Shown here: in pieces, positions 25,586 through 34,852 of the stretch
How the letters are laid out: each line of letters begins with the position of its first letter
How positions within the stretch are numbered: the stretch's first letter is position 1
DNA from: Methylocystis sp. B8
GTDB lineage: Bacteria > Pseudomonadota > Alphaproteobacteria > Rhizobiales > Beijerinckiaceae
Assembly: GCF_005771425.1 (NCBI RefSeq)
Contig: NZ_VBTZ01000001.1
Location: 186,001-250,000, forward strand
Length of the DNA stretch: 64,000 nucleotides
Reading direction: 5' to 3'
Position numbers and translations under genes: made by a program
Notes under the pieces: generated by a model
The model's database searches: none
Told to the model about the DNA's origin: nothing
What the model saw: the letters and a program-made list of their open reading frames with translations, nothing else

Positions 25586-26990
25586 CTTTCGCAGGTCCTT
25601 CGCCCGCTTTGCGCATGGTGTGACCCATTTCCTTGAAACGGGTCGCGTCCTCTTCGTTAATGTCCGTCGCGACTCCGAAGTCGAGCGGCTCGTCCTGACG
25701 ATAGCGCTTGCCGAGCTTGTAGGCGATCTCGGCCTTCATCAATTCTGCGCCAAGGTAAAAGGCGTGCGCGCCGTCATGTTCGACGGCAAGATGCGGAAAG
25801 AGCGCCATTGCGTCAGCCGCGACGTGGTGAAACCCTTTGGCGTAGATGTGCACGCCGTCTTGGGTCGTCTCTATTCGGAAATTAGTATCCCGCAGTTCGC
25901 GCGCAAGCTCGGCGATCTCTTCCGGCGTTGCGGCGTAGGGTTTGCGGTCATGTATCTGCAGCAGGGCGTCGCCGTAGCCTTTCGGCAAAGCGCGATCGGC
26001 GCGCGCCGCGAACATCAGCCGTCTCGCCGCGTCGTGCTCCTGCAGAGTCCGCCGCGTATGTGGCGAAACCTGCACCGTGAGCAGATGCCGGATATCGAGC
26101 TCGGAGCATAGGCCGAGCATCGCAGCGGTCACGCCGGCCGAGTCGGCGTCGGTGAGTTCCGTGAGATTGCCGGTGCCCATCATGATCTCGGCGTCAGGCT
26201 CGCGGGCGCGCAGTTCGACGTAACGGGCGATCGAGGCCGCGAAGCCAAAATGAATAGGATCGAGGATTGGATCGAGAATGGCGCCGATCCTGCGTTCGCG
26301 AGCGCGCCGGGCCGCGCGCTGGAGCGAATCAAGATCGCCGTGCGGTCGAGGCGTCAAAATCGGAACGATGGGAGATTTGTCGGGAAGAATCGAAAGCGTT
26401 TCTTCGTCGAGACTTAAGAGGTGATCGACGCCGGCCTTGGCTGCGCGTTCAAGCTCGGCCACATTGGCCGAGTCGACGCTCACCTTCAGACCATTCGCCT
26501 TGAGCGCCTCGATCGTTTCTTCAAGATGCGCAAAAGGCGTATCCGGCAGACAGCCGAGATCGATAACGTCGGCGCCGGCGGCGACGAGTTCGCGCGCTTT
26601 GACCAAGATATCCGCGACGCTCATTTTTGACGCGTCGACGATCTCGGCGAAGATCTGCATATCGTAGTGTGATAGATCGGGCTTCATGCCACCGCGTCCC
26701 AAATAGGCGGGGATATCCGCAATCTCTTCCGGTCCGCGTTCGAATGAAACGCCGAAGTCCTTGGTCAGCGCGGAGAGATCGGCGCGACAGCGACCGGGCA
26801 GTATCACGCGGTCGGCCTGCACAGGCCGCGGCAGACGTCGCTGGATGATCTCTTGCGTCATCAGCGCCGCGACCTTCACGCCGATATCGTGAATTCGCCA
26901 TTGCCGCGCCGCTTCGCCGAAGCTCGCGACCATTCGCTCCAACCGCGGCAAAGCGAGGTGGCCGGTGAGGAACAGCAGGCGCTCGCTCAT
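25569..26990 (-). CDS. DUF6513 / dihydropteroate-synthase-like protein
   Basis: 473 residues. The N-terminal part (~1-140: LFLTGHLALPRLERMVASF...VILPGRCRADL) is the DUF6513-type domain. The middle is a TIM barrel related to dihydropteroate synthase: DASKMSVADILVKARELVAAGADVIDLGC, LKVSVDSANVAELERAAKAGVDHLLS, RIGAILDPILDPIHFGF. A C-terminal extension of ~130 residues follows. This archaeal-type family accompanies H4MPT genes in methylotrophs and is thought to act in pterin cofactor assembly, since H4MPT carries a C-linked aryl group in place of p-aminobenzoate; the exact reaction is unproven. Twelve bases after the flavoprotein gene in the operon. Confidence 0.85.
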   Translation of the reverse strand: MSERLLFLTGHLALPRLERMVASFGEAARQWRIHDIGVKVAALMTQEIIQRRLPRPVQADRVILPGRCRADLSALTKDFGVSFERGPEEIADIPAYLGRGGMKPDLSHYDMQIFAEIVDASKMSVADILVKARELVAAGADVIDLGCLPDTPFAHLEETIEALKANGLKVSVDSANVAELERAAKAGVDHLLSLDEETLSILPDKSPIVPILTPRPHGDLDSLQRAARRARERRIGAILDPILDPIHFGFAASIARYVELRAREPDAEIMMGTGNLTELTDADSAGVTAAMLGLCSELDIRHLLTVQVSPHTRRTLQEHDAARRLMFAARADRALPKGYGDALLQIHDRKPYAATPEEIAELARELRDTNFRIETTQDGVHIYAKGFHHVAADAMALFPHLAVEHDGAHAFYLGAELMKAEIAYKLGKRYRQDEPLDFGVATDINEEDATRFKEMGHTMRKAGEGPAKDASDT

Positions 26991-27002
26991 GAGGAGCCTT
27001 CG

Positions 27003-27560
27003 TTAGGGTTGCGGCTCGACCTCGCGGCGGCGACGCTCCACCGCTTCTTGCAGCGCCGCGAGGCTTTCCACGACCTGCGTCGCTTCGAAGGATTTCAGCG
27101 CATCGGTGTTCTGCAGATCGATGCGGCGCGGATAGACCATCACCATGCCCTTGGGCGCGCGCGTCTCGAGTTCGGGCGCGGTGTCGCAGGCGAAGACGAT
27201 CGTCGGCACGCGACATTTGCCGGCCTGCGCAAAGACATTCGTCGCAAGATTGTCGGAAATGCCGACGACGCATTTCGCCACCGTGTTCGACGTCGCGGGC
27301 GCGAGAACCAGCGTGTGGTAAAAATTGTAATAGAAATTGCCGACCGGCGCGGCGCTCGCCGTCGTGTCCTTGAAGATGCGCACATTCTCCGGCAGCGCGA
27401 GATCGTGCTTATACATGCGAACGACTTCAGCCGCCGCCTTGCTGACAAAAAGATCGACGTGATCGAGCGTGCGGATCATGTCGAGACATTCGGTGAAGAA
27501 ATGTCCGGATCCGGTGAGCGCCCAACCCCAGCGCGGCGTGACGACTTTCTTTTTTGTCAT
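27003..27560 (-). CDS. Archaeal-type flavoprotein (AfpA/DmrB-like)
   Basis: 185 residues starting at the ATG at 27560; the longer frame to 27884 is antisense. Flavoprotein fold: WGWALTGSGHFFTECLDMI, VDLFVSKAAAEVV, YHTLVLAPATSNTVAKCVVGISDNLATNVFAQAGK (the FMN-binding PATSN loop) and VPTIVFACD. The family is the archaeal flavoprotein group that includes DmrB dihydromethanopterin reductases; methylotrophs carry it next to H4MPT genes. The likely job is reduction of dihydromethanopterin to H4MPT, by inference. The start overlaps the stop of the kinase gene by one base (TAATG). Confidence 0.85.
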   Translation of the reverse strand: MTKKKVVTPRWGWALTGSGHFFTECLDMIRTLDHVDLFVSKAAAEVVRMYKHDLALPENVRIFKDTTASAAPVGNFYYNFYHTLVLAPATSNTVAKCVVGISDNLATNVFAQAGKCRVPTIVFACDTAPELETRAPKGMVMVYPRRIDLQNTDALKSFEATQVVESLAALQEAVERRRREVEPQP

Positions 27561-28198
27561 TAGGCGGACTTCCGCGTTGGAAAAGTTGAAATGGTTGCGC
27601 CCGGCAGCATACCGTCGGCAAGAACCGCCGTGGCGCGCGGGAGAAACGAGGGGCCGGCGATGAAGAGCGGCGTCCCATCGAGATAATCCGGAAGCGCCGG
27701 ATCGACAACGCCCTTGCGTATAATCTCGCTCAGCGAGGCGCCGTCGCCGACATCGACGCTTTTGATCAGAAGCAGCGCGCCGGCGCGCGTTTTTTTTGCA
27801 AGCCAGGCGGCGAGACTGTCGGAGGTGACGCCCCAGCAGGGCGCAACGTCGTCGGCCGCGGCGACCATAGCGCTCGGCCGCCAAAGCGCGATACGTCCTT
27901 GCGCCTGGGCCGCTTGGATCGCGTCAAGAGAGTCGGCGAGCTCCAGCGTGGAGTCGCGGCTCGCGAGCGCAAGCGCATATTGTTCCATTGCGAGAACCGC
28001 CATGGCGTGCGCGGTTTTCTCGTCATAGCGCATTGCCGACTGTGCGGCGCGCACAGCGTCGGCGAAAGGTCCGCCGCCGGGGACGATCGTCAGCGGCCTG
28101 GGGCAGCGCTTCAGCGCCGTAAGCCAATCGCCGAGCGCCGGCGAAGCATGCAGACTGCCGCCGAATTTGACGACGAGAGGCGCGCTATTTGACGGCAT
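27560..28198 (-). CDS. Amino-acid-kinase-fold protein, MfnE-like
   Basis: 212 residues from the ATG at 28198 (MPSNSAPLVVKFGGSLHAS), which lies within the 3' end of the mfnB-folB gene; a longer frame to 28240 is possible but overlaps more. Amino acid kinase fold: VVKFGGSL (phosphate binding), LTIVPGGGPFADAVR, then WGVTSDSLAAWLA and LLLIKSVD. In archaea MfnE, an enzyme of this fold, phosphorylates aminomethylfuran methyl phosphate in methanofuran synthesis. Directly downstream of mfnB, which makes the furan precursor, so the same role for methylofuran is a good inference. Confidence 0.83.
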   Translation of the reverse strand: MPSNSAPLVVKFGGSLHASPALGDWLTALKRCPRPLTIVPGGGPFADAVRAAQSAMRYDEKTAHAMAVLAMEQYALALASRDSTLELADSLDAIQAAQAQGRIALWRPSAMVAAADDVAPCWGVTSDSLAAWLAKKTRAGALLLIKSVDVGDGASLSEIIRKGVVDPALPDYLDGTPLFIAGPSFLPRATAVLADGMLPGATISTFPTRKSA

Positions 28199-29330
28199 CG
28201 ATGCGCATCGGCGCTGGCTGTAAGCGGCGCGCCTCTTCATGAGCGCGGGCGCGCCGTATCCTCACGCCGACAGCGCCCGGCGCGACGTCAAGTTTTTCAA
28301 CCTGCACAGTGACCGCGCGCACGCGCTCATGCAGCAACACGCTCTCGGCGAGGCGCTCGGCGATCGTTTCGACAAGCTCGATATGTCCGCCGGCGAGAAT
28401 CATCTTTATCGCGTCCATAATCACATCGTAAGAAAAGATCGAGCGCATGTCGTCGGACCCATTGACGCGAGTCACTTCCGCTTCGACATTGAAACGCACG
28501 CGCTGCGTATGGCCGTGTTCATGGGCATAGGCGCCGATCTCCACGGGCGCGATGTAATCTTTAAGGAATACGGAATCGGTGTCGTTTGCTCCTGGAGGTT
28601 CAATATAGCCGCGGCCGAGGAACGCCCATTCGGCGTGAAACGCGACATGGGCCCCGCTCGCGGCAGGTATCAGGTCGCGGATCAGACTCGTGGCGCGAGC
28701 GTCGATAGCGGCCCGACGGTCGCCATGCGCGCAGAGCGCGCCGCGAAAACCGAGCACGTCCGCGCCAGTGACAAGCAGGCGCGGCACGTCTGGAGGCTCG
28801 AGCGAGCCGGCGAGGCCCGAAACGAGCCCGAGATTGCGGCAGCGCGCGACGAATTCGGAGAGCGCCCTGACGCTCATATAGTCGAGCAGTCGGCCTTTGC
28901 CTTTATGCGCGGTATCGAGCATCGCGCCATGAAAGCCGGCCCCGGCCAGCGGCTCGAGAATATCAAACTCGGGGCCGAGATCGGCGAAGAGCACGGCGAC
29001 GAGTCTGGTTTTCGCGGTTAGCGGCGCCAGCGCATCGATGATCTCGACGGCGTCAGGCGTCGCGGGCAGGGCGAATTTCACATAGTCGACGCCCGCGGCG
29101 ACCACCTCTTCAAAGGCGCGCAGCGCATGCGAGACGTCATGCGGCAGCTCCACCACCGCGCTCACCGGCCGACGGCCGTCGACGAAGGCGACGATCTCCG
29201 CGACCGAGTCGAGCGGCAGAGCGCCGAGGGCGCCGCGCGAGGGCGCCTTGCAGTCGATGATGTCGGCGCCGCGCGACAGGGCGATCTCCGCCTCTTCGCG
29301 CGAAAGAACGCTGGCCAACATCACGGTCAT
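28185..29330 (-). CDS. mfnB: MfnB-FolB fusion: furan phosphate synthase plus dihydroneopterin-aldolase-like domain
   Basis: 381 residues, two domains. Residues ~3-235 are (5-formylfuran-3-yl)methyl phosphate synthase (DUF556/MfnB): MLASVLSREEAEIALSRGADIIDCKAPSRGALGALP, YVKFALPA, GAMLDTAHKGKGRLLDY (Schiff-base lysine region) and AGSLEPPDVPRLLVTGADVLGFRGALC. Residues ~258-365 are a FolB-type dihydroneopterin aldolase domain: DSVFLKDYIAPVEIGAYAHE, FSYDVIMDAIKMI, GHIELVETIAERLAESVL. One chain thus joins the first step of methylofuran synthesis to a pterin-branch step. It is first in the minus-strand cofactor operon; its 3' end overlaps the kinase gene by 14 bases. Confidence 0.88.
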   Translation of the reverse strand: MTVMLASVLSREEAEIALSRGADIIDCKAPSRGALGALPLDSVAEIVAFVDGRRPVSAVVELPHDVSHALRAFEEVVAAGVDYVKFALPATPDAVEIIDALAPLTAKTRLVAVLFADLGPEFDILEPLAGAGFHGAMLDTAHKGKGRLLDYMSVRALSEFVARCRNLGLVSGLAGSLEPPDVPRLLVTGADVLGFRGALCAHGDRRAAIDARATSLIRDLIPAASGAHVAFHAEWAFLGRGYIEPPGANDTDSVFLKDYIAPVEIGAYAHEHGHTQRVRFNVEAEVTRVNGSDDMRSIFSYDVIMDAIKMILAGGHIELVETIAERLAESVLLHERVRAVTVQVEKLDVAPGAVGVRIRRARAHEEARRLQPAPMRIDAVK

Positions 29331-29418
29331 AAACTCAAGCTCCGGGGAAACGACGATCGCCGCGTTCGTTCATATACACTATTACGGACGCCGGAAATCT
29401 GCTCGGCCAAGATCCCGC

Positions 29419-30735
29419 CTAGTCGATGACCGAACCGTTGGCGGCCAGCACCGAGGCGGCGAGATAGAGCGAGCCTGCGATGAGCACGCGCGGCGGCGCG
29501 TCGAAGCTGCGCGTCGAAAGGAGCTTCAGCGCTTCCTCAACGCCATCTGCCGCCGCGCCGGGGATGCCCTCCGCCCTGGCGAGGCTCGCAACCTCATCTG
29601 GCGGCCAGCTCTTATGTTCTCCTTCGACCGGCACGGCGACGACCTCGCGCGCGAGCCCCACGAAATGCTTGAGCAGCGCGCGAATGTCCTTGGTCGTCTG
29701 CGCGCCGCAGATCAGCGCCAACGGGCGCGGCGACTTGTCGTGGAACTCGGCCATTGCCTCGGCCAACACGCGTCCCCCGTCTTCATTATGGCCGCCGTCG
29801 AGCCAGACCTCGGACCCAGACGGCGCGAGATCGACAATGTGGCCTTGTGTGAGGCGCTGCAGTCGCGCTGGCCATTCGGCGCGCGTCAGCCCAGCTTCGA
29901 TCGCCGAGTTCGGAATCTCCAGCGCGACGGCGCGCAGGGCGGCGATGGCGCCGGCGGCGTTTTCATGCTGGTGGCGTCCAGCGAGCCGAGGCAGCGGCAG
30001 ATCGAGCAGACCGTGTTCGTCCTCATAGACGAGGCGGCCGTTCTCATTGGAAATGTCGAAGTCGCGCCCGGCGACGATCAGCGGCGCGCCGACGCGCAGC
30101 GCCTCTCTCTCGATCGCCCTGGCTACCGGCTCCGACTGGAACCCGATGATGGCCGGCGCGCCCTTCTTCAGGATGCCCGCCTTCTCGTGAGCGATCTTTT
30201 CAACCGTATCGCCGAGGAATTCGAGATGATCGAGCGAGATCGAGGTGATGATCGTGCATTTGGGCTGAGAGATGACATTCGTCGCGTCATAACGCCCCCC
30301 GAGACCTGTTTCGAGCAGCAGCCAGTCGGCCGGCGTTTCGGCGAAGAGCAAAAAAGCCGCCGCCGTGGTGATCTCGAAGAAGGTGATCGGCTGTCCGGCA
30401 TTCGCCTGTTCGCAACGCTCGAGCGCAGCGTTCAGACGCTCATCGTCGACAAGCTTACCGCCGCCGTCGGCGCCTAGACGGATACGTTCGTTGAAGCGCA
30501 GCAGATGAGGGGACGTGTAGACATGCACGCGCTGGCCGGCGGCCTCGAGCATCGCGCGCAAAAACGCGATGGTCGAACCTTTGCCGTTGGTGCCGGCGAC
30601 GTGAATGATCGGCGGCAGTCGGAGATCGGGACGTCCCAGAGCTGCGAGCAGCCGCTCGGTGCGCCCGAGCGACAGATCGATCTTCTTTGGATGGAGCGTA
30701 AGCAGTCGCGACAGGATCGCGTCGTGCTGATCCAT
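29419..30735 (-). CDS. folC: Folylpolyglutamate synthase / dihydrofolate synthase
   Basis: Adds glutamate to (dihydro)folate; ATP-dependent Mur-ligase family. 438 residues from the ATG at 30735; the frame continues upstream to 30801 into accD, so the later start is used. Family motifs: PPIIHVAGTNGKGST (P-loop at 48-55), FNERIR, FFEITTAAAFLLFAE, LLETGLGGRYDATN, TSISLDHLEFLGDTVEKIAHEKAGI. It lies 20 bases after accD, so trpA-accD-folC form one operon, a common alphaproteobacterial arrangement. Confidence 0.95.
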   Translation of the reverse strand: MDQHDAILSRLLTLHPKKIDLSLGRTERLLAALGRPDLRLPPIIHVAGTNGKGSTIAFLRAMLEAAGQRVHVYTSPHLLRFNERIRLGADGGGKLVDDERLNAALERCEQANAGQPITFFEITTAAAFLLFAETPADWLLLETGLGGRYDATNVISQPKCTIITSISLDHLEFLGDTVEKIAHEKAGILKKGAPAIIGFQSEPVARAIEREALRVGAPLIVAGRDFDISNENGRLVYEDEHGLLDLPLPRLAGRHQHENAAGAIAALRAVALEIPNSAIEAGLTRAEWPARLQRLTQGHIVDLAPSGSEVWLDGGHNEDGGRVLAEAMAEFHDKSPRPLALICGAQTTKDIRALLKHFVGLAREVVAVPVEGEHKSWPPDEVASLARAEGIPGAAADGVEEALKLLSTRSFDAPPRVLIAGSLYLAASVLAANGSVID

Positions 30736-30755
30736 TGCGGCCGCGCCTCGCGATG

Positions 30756-31622
30756 TCAGGCGGCGGCGCGCCGCGGCGGCGACTTGGTCAGCAAACCGCA
30801 CAGGCGCGCCAGAGTCTCGCGCATCTCCTGGCGCGGCACGACCATGTCGACCATGCCGTGATCGCGCAAATATTCGGCGCGCTGGAATCCTTCGGGAAGC
30901 TTCTCCCGGATTGTCTGCTCGATGACGCGGGCGCCGGCGAAGCCGATGATCGCGCCGGGCTCGGCGATCTGCACGTCGCCAAGCATGGCGTAGGACGCGG
31001 TGACGCCGCCCGTCGTAGGATTGGTCAGTACGACGATATAGGGCAGGCGCGCGTCGCGCAGGCGCTGCACGGCGATCGTCGTGCGCGGCATCTGCATGAG
31101 CGAGAACATTCCCTCCTGCATGCGCGCGCCGCCCGAGGCCGTGAAGATCACGAATGGCGTGCGCTTGGCGAGCGCATGTTCGCAGCCCGCGATGATCGCC
31201 TCGCCGGCCGCCATGCCAAGCGATCCGCCTAAGAATTCAAAATCCTGAACGGCGACGGTGACGGAAGACCCTTCGAGATTTCCGAAGGCGAGAGTGACGG
31301 CGTCCGTCATTCCAGTCTTCGTCCGGTATTCTTTCAGCTTGTCGACATAGCGCTTGATGTCACGGAACTTCAGCGGATCGAGCGGCGCTTCCGGCGTCGG
31401 AAGCAATTCGCACTGGCCGTCGTCGAAGAGATTGGCGAGCCGCGTCTCGACCGGACAACGCATGTGGTAGCCCGAGCCGGGCACGACGTAGAGATTGGCC
31501 TCGATGTCCTTATGGAAGACGAGCTGACCGCTCTCGGGGCATTTCACCCAGAGATTCTCGGGCGCTTCGCGCTTGATCAGCGCTTTGATCTTTGGCGGGA
31601 CGACGTTCGAATACCAGTTCAT
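30756..31622 (-). CDS. accD: Acetyl-CoA carboxylase carboxyltransferase subunit beta
   Basis: Half of the carboxyltransferase that makes malonyl-CoA for fatty acid synthesis; partner AccA is elsewhere. 288 residues. N-terminal region [18 protein letters not shown]...YHMRCPVE is the zinc-ribbon position, but the full four-cysteine set of E. coli AccD is missing, as usual in alphaproteobacteria. The crotonase-fold core carries [36 protein letters not shown] and [18 protein letters not shown]. The ATG overlaps the trpA stop by four bases (ATGA). Confidence 0.96.
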   Translation of the reverse strand: MNWYSNVVPPKIKALIKREAPENLWVKCPESGQLVFHKDIEANLYVVPGSGYHMRCPVETRLANLFDDGQCELLPTPEAPLDPLKFRDIKRYVDKLKEYRTKTGMTDAVTLAFGNLEGSSVTVAVQDFEFLGGSLGMAAGEAIIAGCEHALAKRTPFVIFTASGGARMQEGMFSLMQMPRTTIAVQRLRDARLPYIVVLTNPTTGGVTASYAMLGDVQIAEPGAIIGFAGARVIEQTIREKLPEGFQRAEYLRDHGMVDMVVPRQEMRETLARLCGLLTKSPPRRAAA

Positions 31623-32485
31623 GACACGAGCCTCGTCAACCAGCTCAACACGCCGCGCTTGGGTCGCGCATCCCGCACGCCTTCGGCGATCGAGGCGACG
31701 AGGCCCGTTACCGCGCTGACGCTCGAAGGACCGGCGTGGCCTTCCGCGTCGAGCGAGGCTTTCAGCGCTTCGACCAGCGCCGTCCCGACCACGACGCCAT
31801 CGGCGTTGCGGGCGATCTCGGCGGCGTTTTCCGCATTCTTGACGCCGAAACCGACGGCGATCGGCAGTCCCGTGTGCCGTTTGATGCGAGCGACCGCCTG
31901 GCTCACGCCGGCATAGTCGGCGAGCGCCGCGCCGGTGATGCCGGTGAGCGAGACATAATAGACGAAGCCGCTTGTATTTTGGAGCACTTTAGGAAGCCGC
32001 CTGTCGTCGGTCGTCGGCGTTGCGAGTCGAATGAAGTTCAGCCCGGCGTCGCGGGCGGGGACGCAGAGCTCCGCATCCTCTTCCGGCGGCAGATCCACGA
32101 CGATGAGGCCATCCACGCCGGCGGCCCGGGCGTCGCGCAGGAAGGCGTCGACGCCGTAAACATAGATCGGATTGTAGTAGCCCATCAGGACGAGGGGGGT
32201 GGCGTCGTCTCCGGCGCGGAAGTCGGCGACGAGCTTTAGGGTCTTTTTGAGCGTGGTCCCGGCCTTCAGCGCTCGCAGCCCCGCCGCCTGGATCGCCGGC
32301 CCGTCCGCCATAGGATCGGTGAAGGGCATGCCCACTTCAATAACGTCCGCGCCGGCCCTCGGCAGGCCTTTCAAGATGTCAAGCGATGTCGCCAGATCTG
32401 GATCGCCCGCCATCACGAAGGTCACGAGAGCGGCGCGCCCTTCTTTCCTGAGAGCGGCGAAGCGATCATCGATCCGGGTGGACAT
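31619..32485 (-). CDS. trpA: Tryptophan synthase alpha chain
   Basis: Cleaves indole-3-glycerol phosphate to indole, which is passed to TrpB. 288 residues of a TIM barrel. The catalytic Glu50 and Asp61 are present in [16 protein letters not shown], and the loop [13 protein letters not shown] and phosphate site PIAVGFGVK are intact. AAGGA lies upstream of the start. trpB and trpF, which often precede trpA, are not here: the next gene upstream is kup. First gene of trpA-accD-folC. Confidence 0.96.
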   Translation of the reverse strand: MSTRIDDRFAALRKEGRAALVTFVMAGDPDLATSLDILKGLPRAGADVIEVGMPFTDPMADGPAIQAAGLRALKAGTTLKKTLKLVADFRAGDDATPLVLMGYYNPIYVYGVDAFLRDARAAGVDGLIVVDLPPEEDAELCVPARDAGLNFIRLATPTTDDRRLPKVLQNTSGFVYYVSLTGITGAALADYAGVSQAVARIKRHTGLPIAVGFGVKNAENAAEIARNADGVVVGTALVEALKASLDAEGHAGPSSVSAVTGLVASIAEGVRDARPKRGVLSWLTRLVS

Positions 32486-32607
32486 AAGCGACAGAGGTCC
32501 TTGGTGAGTCGGCGCGATTTTGCTGTAAGTCCGATCGATTGGCTGCGGCGGACCTTAGGGCTCCAATAGGGCCGAACAGGCCGTCCCGTCCACTGTTTTC
32601 GCGCGCG

Positions 32608-34542
32608 TTAAATCGTCACCTGCGCTCCCAATTCCACGACGCGGTCGGAGGGGATCGAGAAGAAGTCCGTGGCGTTGGCGGCCTGGCGGGTGAGCGCGAC
32701 ATAGAGCTTGTCCTGCCACCCCGGCATTTCCGAGGAGGCGCTCTCCTTGATCGAACGCCTTCCCAGGAAGAAGCTCGTGGTCATGATGTCGTATTTGAAC
32801 CCGGTCTTGCGCATGGCGGCGAGCGCCGCCGGGACGCGTGGACTTTCCATGAAGCCATAGTGGAGCGTGGCGCGGTAGAAATCGTTCGAGAGCCTCTCGA
32901 TTTCAAAGCGCTTTTCCGGCGAGACGCGCGGCCGGTCTTCGGTCATCACGCAGATCACCAGCACCCGCTCGTGCAGGACTTTGTTGTGCTTGATATTGTG
33001 CAATAACGCGGCGGGCGCGACGGCCGGATCGCTGGTTAGAAAGACCGCTGTGCCGGGCACGCGCGTCGGTTTCGACTTCTCCAACATCGCGATCAACTCC
33101 CTGAGAGGTATCGAGTCGCGATGTGTTTTTTCCGCGAGAAGCCGCGTGCCGCGTGTCCAGGTCCACATGACGATCATGGCGCAACCGCCAAGCGCCAATG
33201 GCACCCAACCCCCGTCTTTGACCTTCATAAGGTTCGCCGCAAGAAACGCCAGGTCGACGACGAGGAACGCTGAAATGAGTAGCAACGCAGCCCATAGCGG
33301 CCAATCCCATTTCCGCCACACGACGACAAAGGCGAGCCCAGTCGTGACCACCATGGTGCCGGTGACCGCGATGCCATATGCGGACGCCAAGGCGGAAGAG
33401 CTTTTGAAGGCGACGACGAGCAACAAAACGCCGATAAGCAATAGCCGGTTAATGCGGCCGATGTAAATTTGCCCTTCTTGAGAGGCGGAGGTGTGCGTTA
33501 TCTCCAGACGAGGGAGAAGTCCGAGTTGGATCGCTTGCCTAACAATCGAGAAAGCGCCTGTAATCACCGCCTGACTCGCGATGACTGTGGCGAGCGTCGA
33601 TAAGATAACGAGCGGCAATAATCCCCAATCCGGAGCCATGTGAAAGAAAGGATTGTCGATCGCCTCCGGACGGGAAAGTATCAGAGCGCCTTGACCAAGA
33701 TAGTTTAGTAATAGCGCCGGCAGCACGAAAGAGAGCCAAGCGAAGCGGATAGGAAAGCGGCCGAAATGGCCCATATCTGCATAGAGCGCCTCGGCGCCGG
33801 TCACGCCCAGGAAGACCGACCCAAGCACCGCAAATCCCAGCCATCCGTGACTGACAAGAAAGCGGACGCCCGCGCGAGGGTCGAAGGCGGTCAGCACTTG
33901 CGGCGCATCGGCGATGTGCGAAGCGCCAAGCACTGCGATGCTAAGGAAGAACGTAATCATAATTGGGCCGAAAAAGGCTGCGACGCGCGCTGTTCCGTGA
34001 CTTTGCACCCAAAACAGCGTGACAAGGATGAAGATCGTAATCGGCAACACGAATTCGCTGAAGCGATGCGTGACGAGCTCCAAGCCCTCGATCGCCGACA
34101 TGACGGAAATCGCCGGCGTGATAATAGCGTCGCCAGAAAACAGCGCAGCGCCCGCGACGCCGAGCAAAAAGACAGGCGCAGAACCTCCGCCGAGCGCGGA
34201 TTGTGCGAGCGCCATCAAGGAAAGGATGCCGCCTTCTCCCCGGTTGTCGGCGCGCATGAGGAAGACGACGTATTTAATTGTCACGGTGAATATCAGTGCG
34301 AATATCAACAGCGAAATAGCGCCGATAACCGCTTCTTCAGTGACGACGTCCGCCTTCACGCTGTGCGCTAGCGACTCACGCAGCGCGTACAGCGGGCTCG
34401 TGCCGATGTCGCCGTATACGACGCCGATCGAGCCAATGATGAGCCCGATAACGCCGCCGCGCGCACGTTCGTCTCCGTGATGCGCGTGAACTTGCGTCCC
34501 ATCGCCGCCCGGGGCGGGACTGGCGTCGGATCGCTGGGTCAT
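32608..34542 (-). CDS. kup: Kup/Trk-D-type potassium uptake protein
   Basis: Proton-coupled K+ importer of the KUP/HAK/KT family in the inner membrane. 644 residues: a polar N-terminus with AHHGDER, then about twelve membrane helices beginning [22 protein letters not shown] (the family signature), [37 protein letters not shown] and [21 protein letters not shown], and a C-terminal cytoplasmic domain of ~180 residues ([25 protein letters not shown]). The start is ATG at 34542. No K+-linked regulator is adjacent. Confidence 0.95.
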   Translation of the reverse strand: MTQRSDASPAPGGDGTQVHAHHGDERARGGVIGLIIGSIGVVYGDIGTSPLYALRESLAHSVKADVVTEEAVIGAISLLIFALIFTVTIKYVVFLMRADNRGEGGILSLMALAQSALGGGSAPVFLLGVAGAALFSGDAIITPAISVMSAIEGLELVTHRFSEFVLPITIFILVTLFWVQSHGTARVAAFFGPIMITFFLSIAVLGASHIADAPQVLTAFDPRAGVRFLVSHGWLGFAVLGSVFLGVTGAEALYADMGHFGRFPIRFAWLSFVLPALLLNYLGQGALILSRPEAIDNPFFHMAPDWGLLPLVILSTLATVIASQAVITGAFSIVRQAIQLGLLPRLEITHTSASQEGQIYIGRINRLLLIGVLLLVVAFKSSSALASAYGIAVTGTMVVTTGLAFVVVWRKWDWPLWAALLLISAFLVVDLAFLAANLMKVKDGGWVPLALGGCAMIVMWTWTRGTRLLAEKTHRDSIPLRELIAMLEKSKPTRVPGTAVFLTSDPAVAPAALLHNIKHNKVLHERVLVICVMTEDRPRVSPEKRFEIERLSNDFYRATLHYGFMESPRVPAALAAMRKTGFKYDIMTTSFFLGRRSIKESASSEMPGWQDKLYVALTRQAANATDFFSIPSDRVVELGAQVTI

Positions 34543-34852
34543 AGGATATTTCCCTTAATGGGACCCGACGCGCCTCTCGTCGACGCTGTCGCAAGAGGGC
34601 GCCCGCTCGGGACGAGCACGGGTAGGAGCAAGGATTCCTCTCCTTCGGCGGGGGTCGCCGATACGGTGCGGCGATATACGCGCTTTTCCGGGCAATGAGA
34701 AGTCGCTGTGGCGGCGTGATATTGGCGACGCCAAGTTCCAGGGCCATGGCATTATTCGCCATTAGAACTTCACCGCGAGAGGCCGAAGGTCCGCTGGACA
34801 TGGCCCGTGTCTTTTATAGCTAATCTCCAAGCTCAGCTTTTCTGGAGGCCGC
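34543..34852. other. 310-base intergenic region between divergent kup and dienelactone hydrolase genes
   Basis: Holds the two divergent promoters. No supported frame. An SD (CTGGAGG) for the plus-strand gene is at the right end. Several short inverted repeats occur by chance-level GC content; nothing I would name. Confidence 0.5.

Noticed and set aside
29248-30477. 409-codon plus-strand frame opposite folC
   Set aside because: Antisense of folC, Arg-rich and without recognisable domains.
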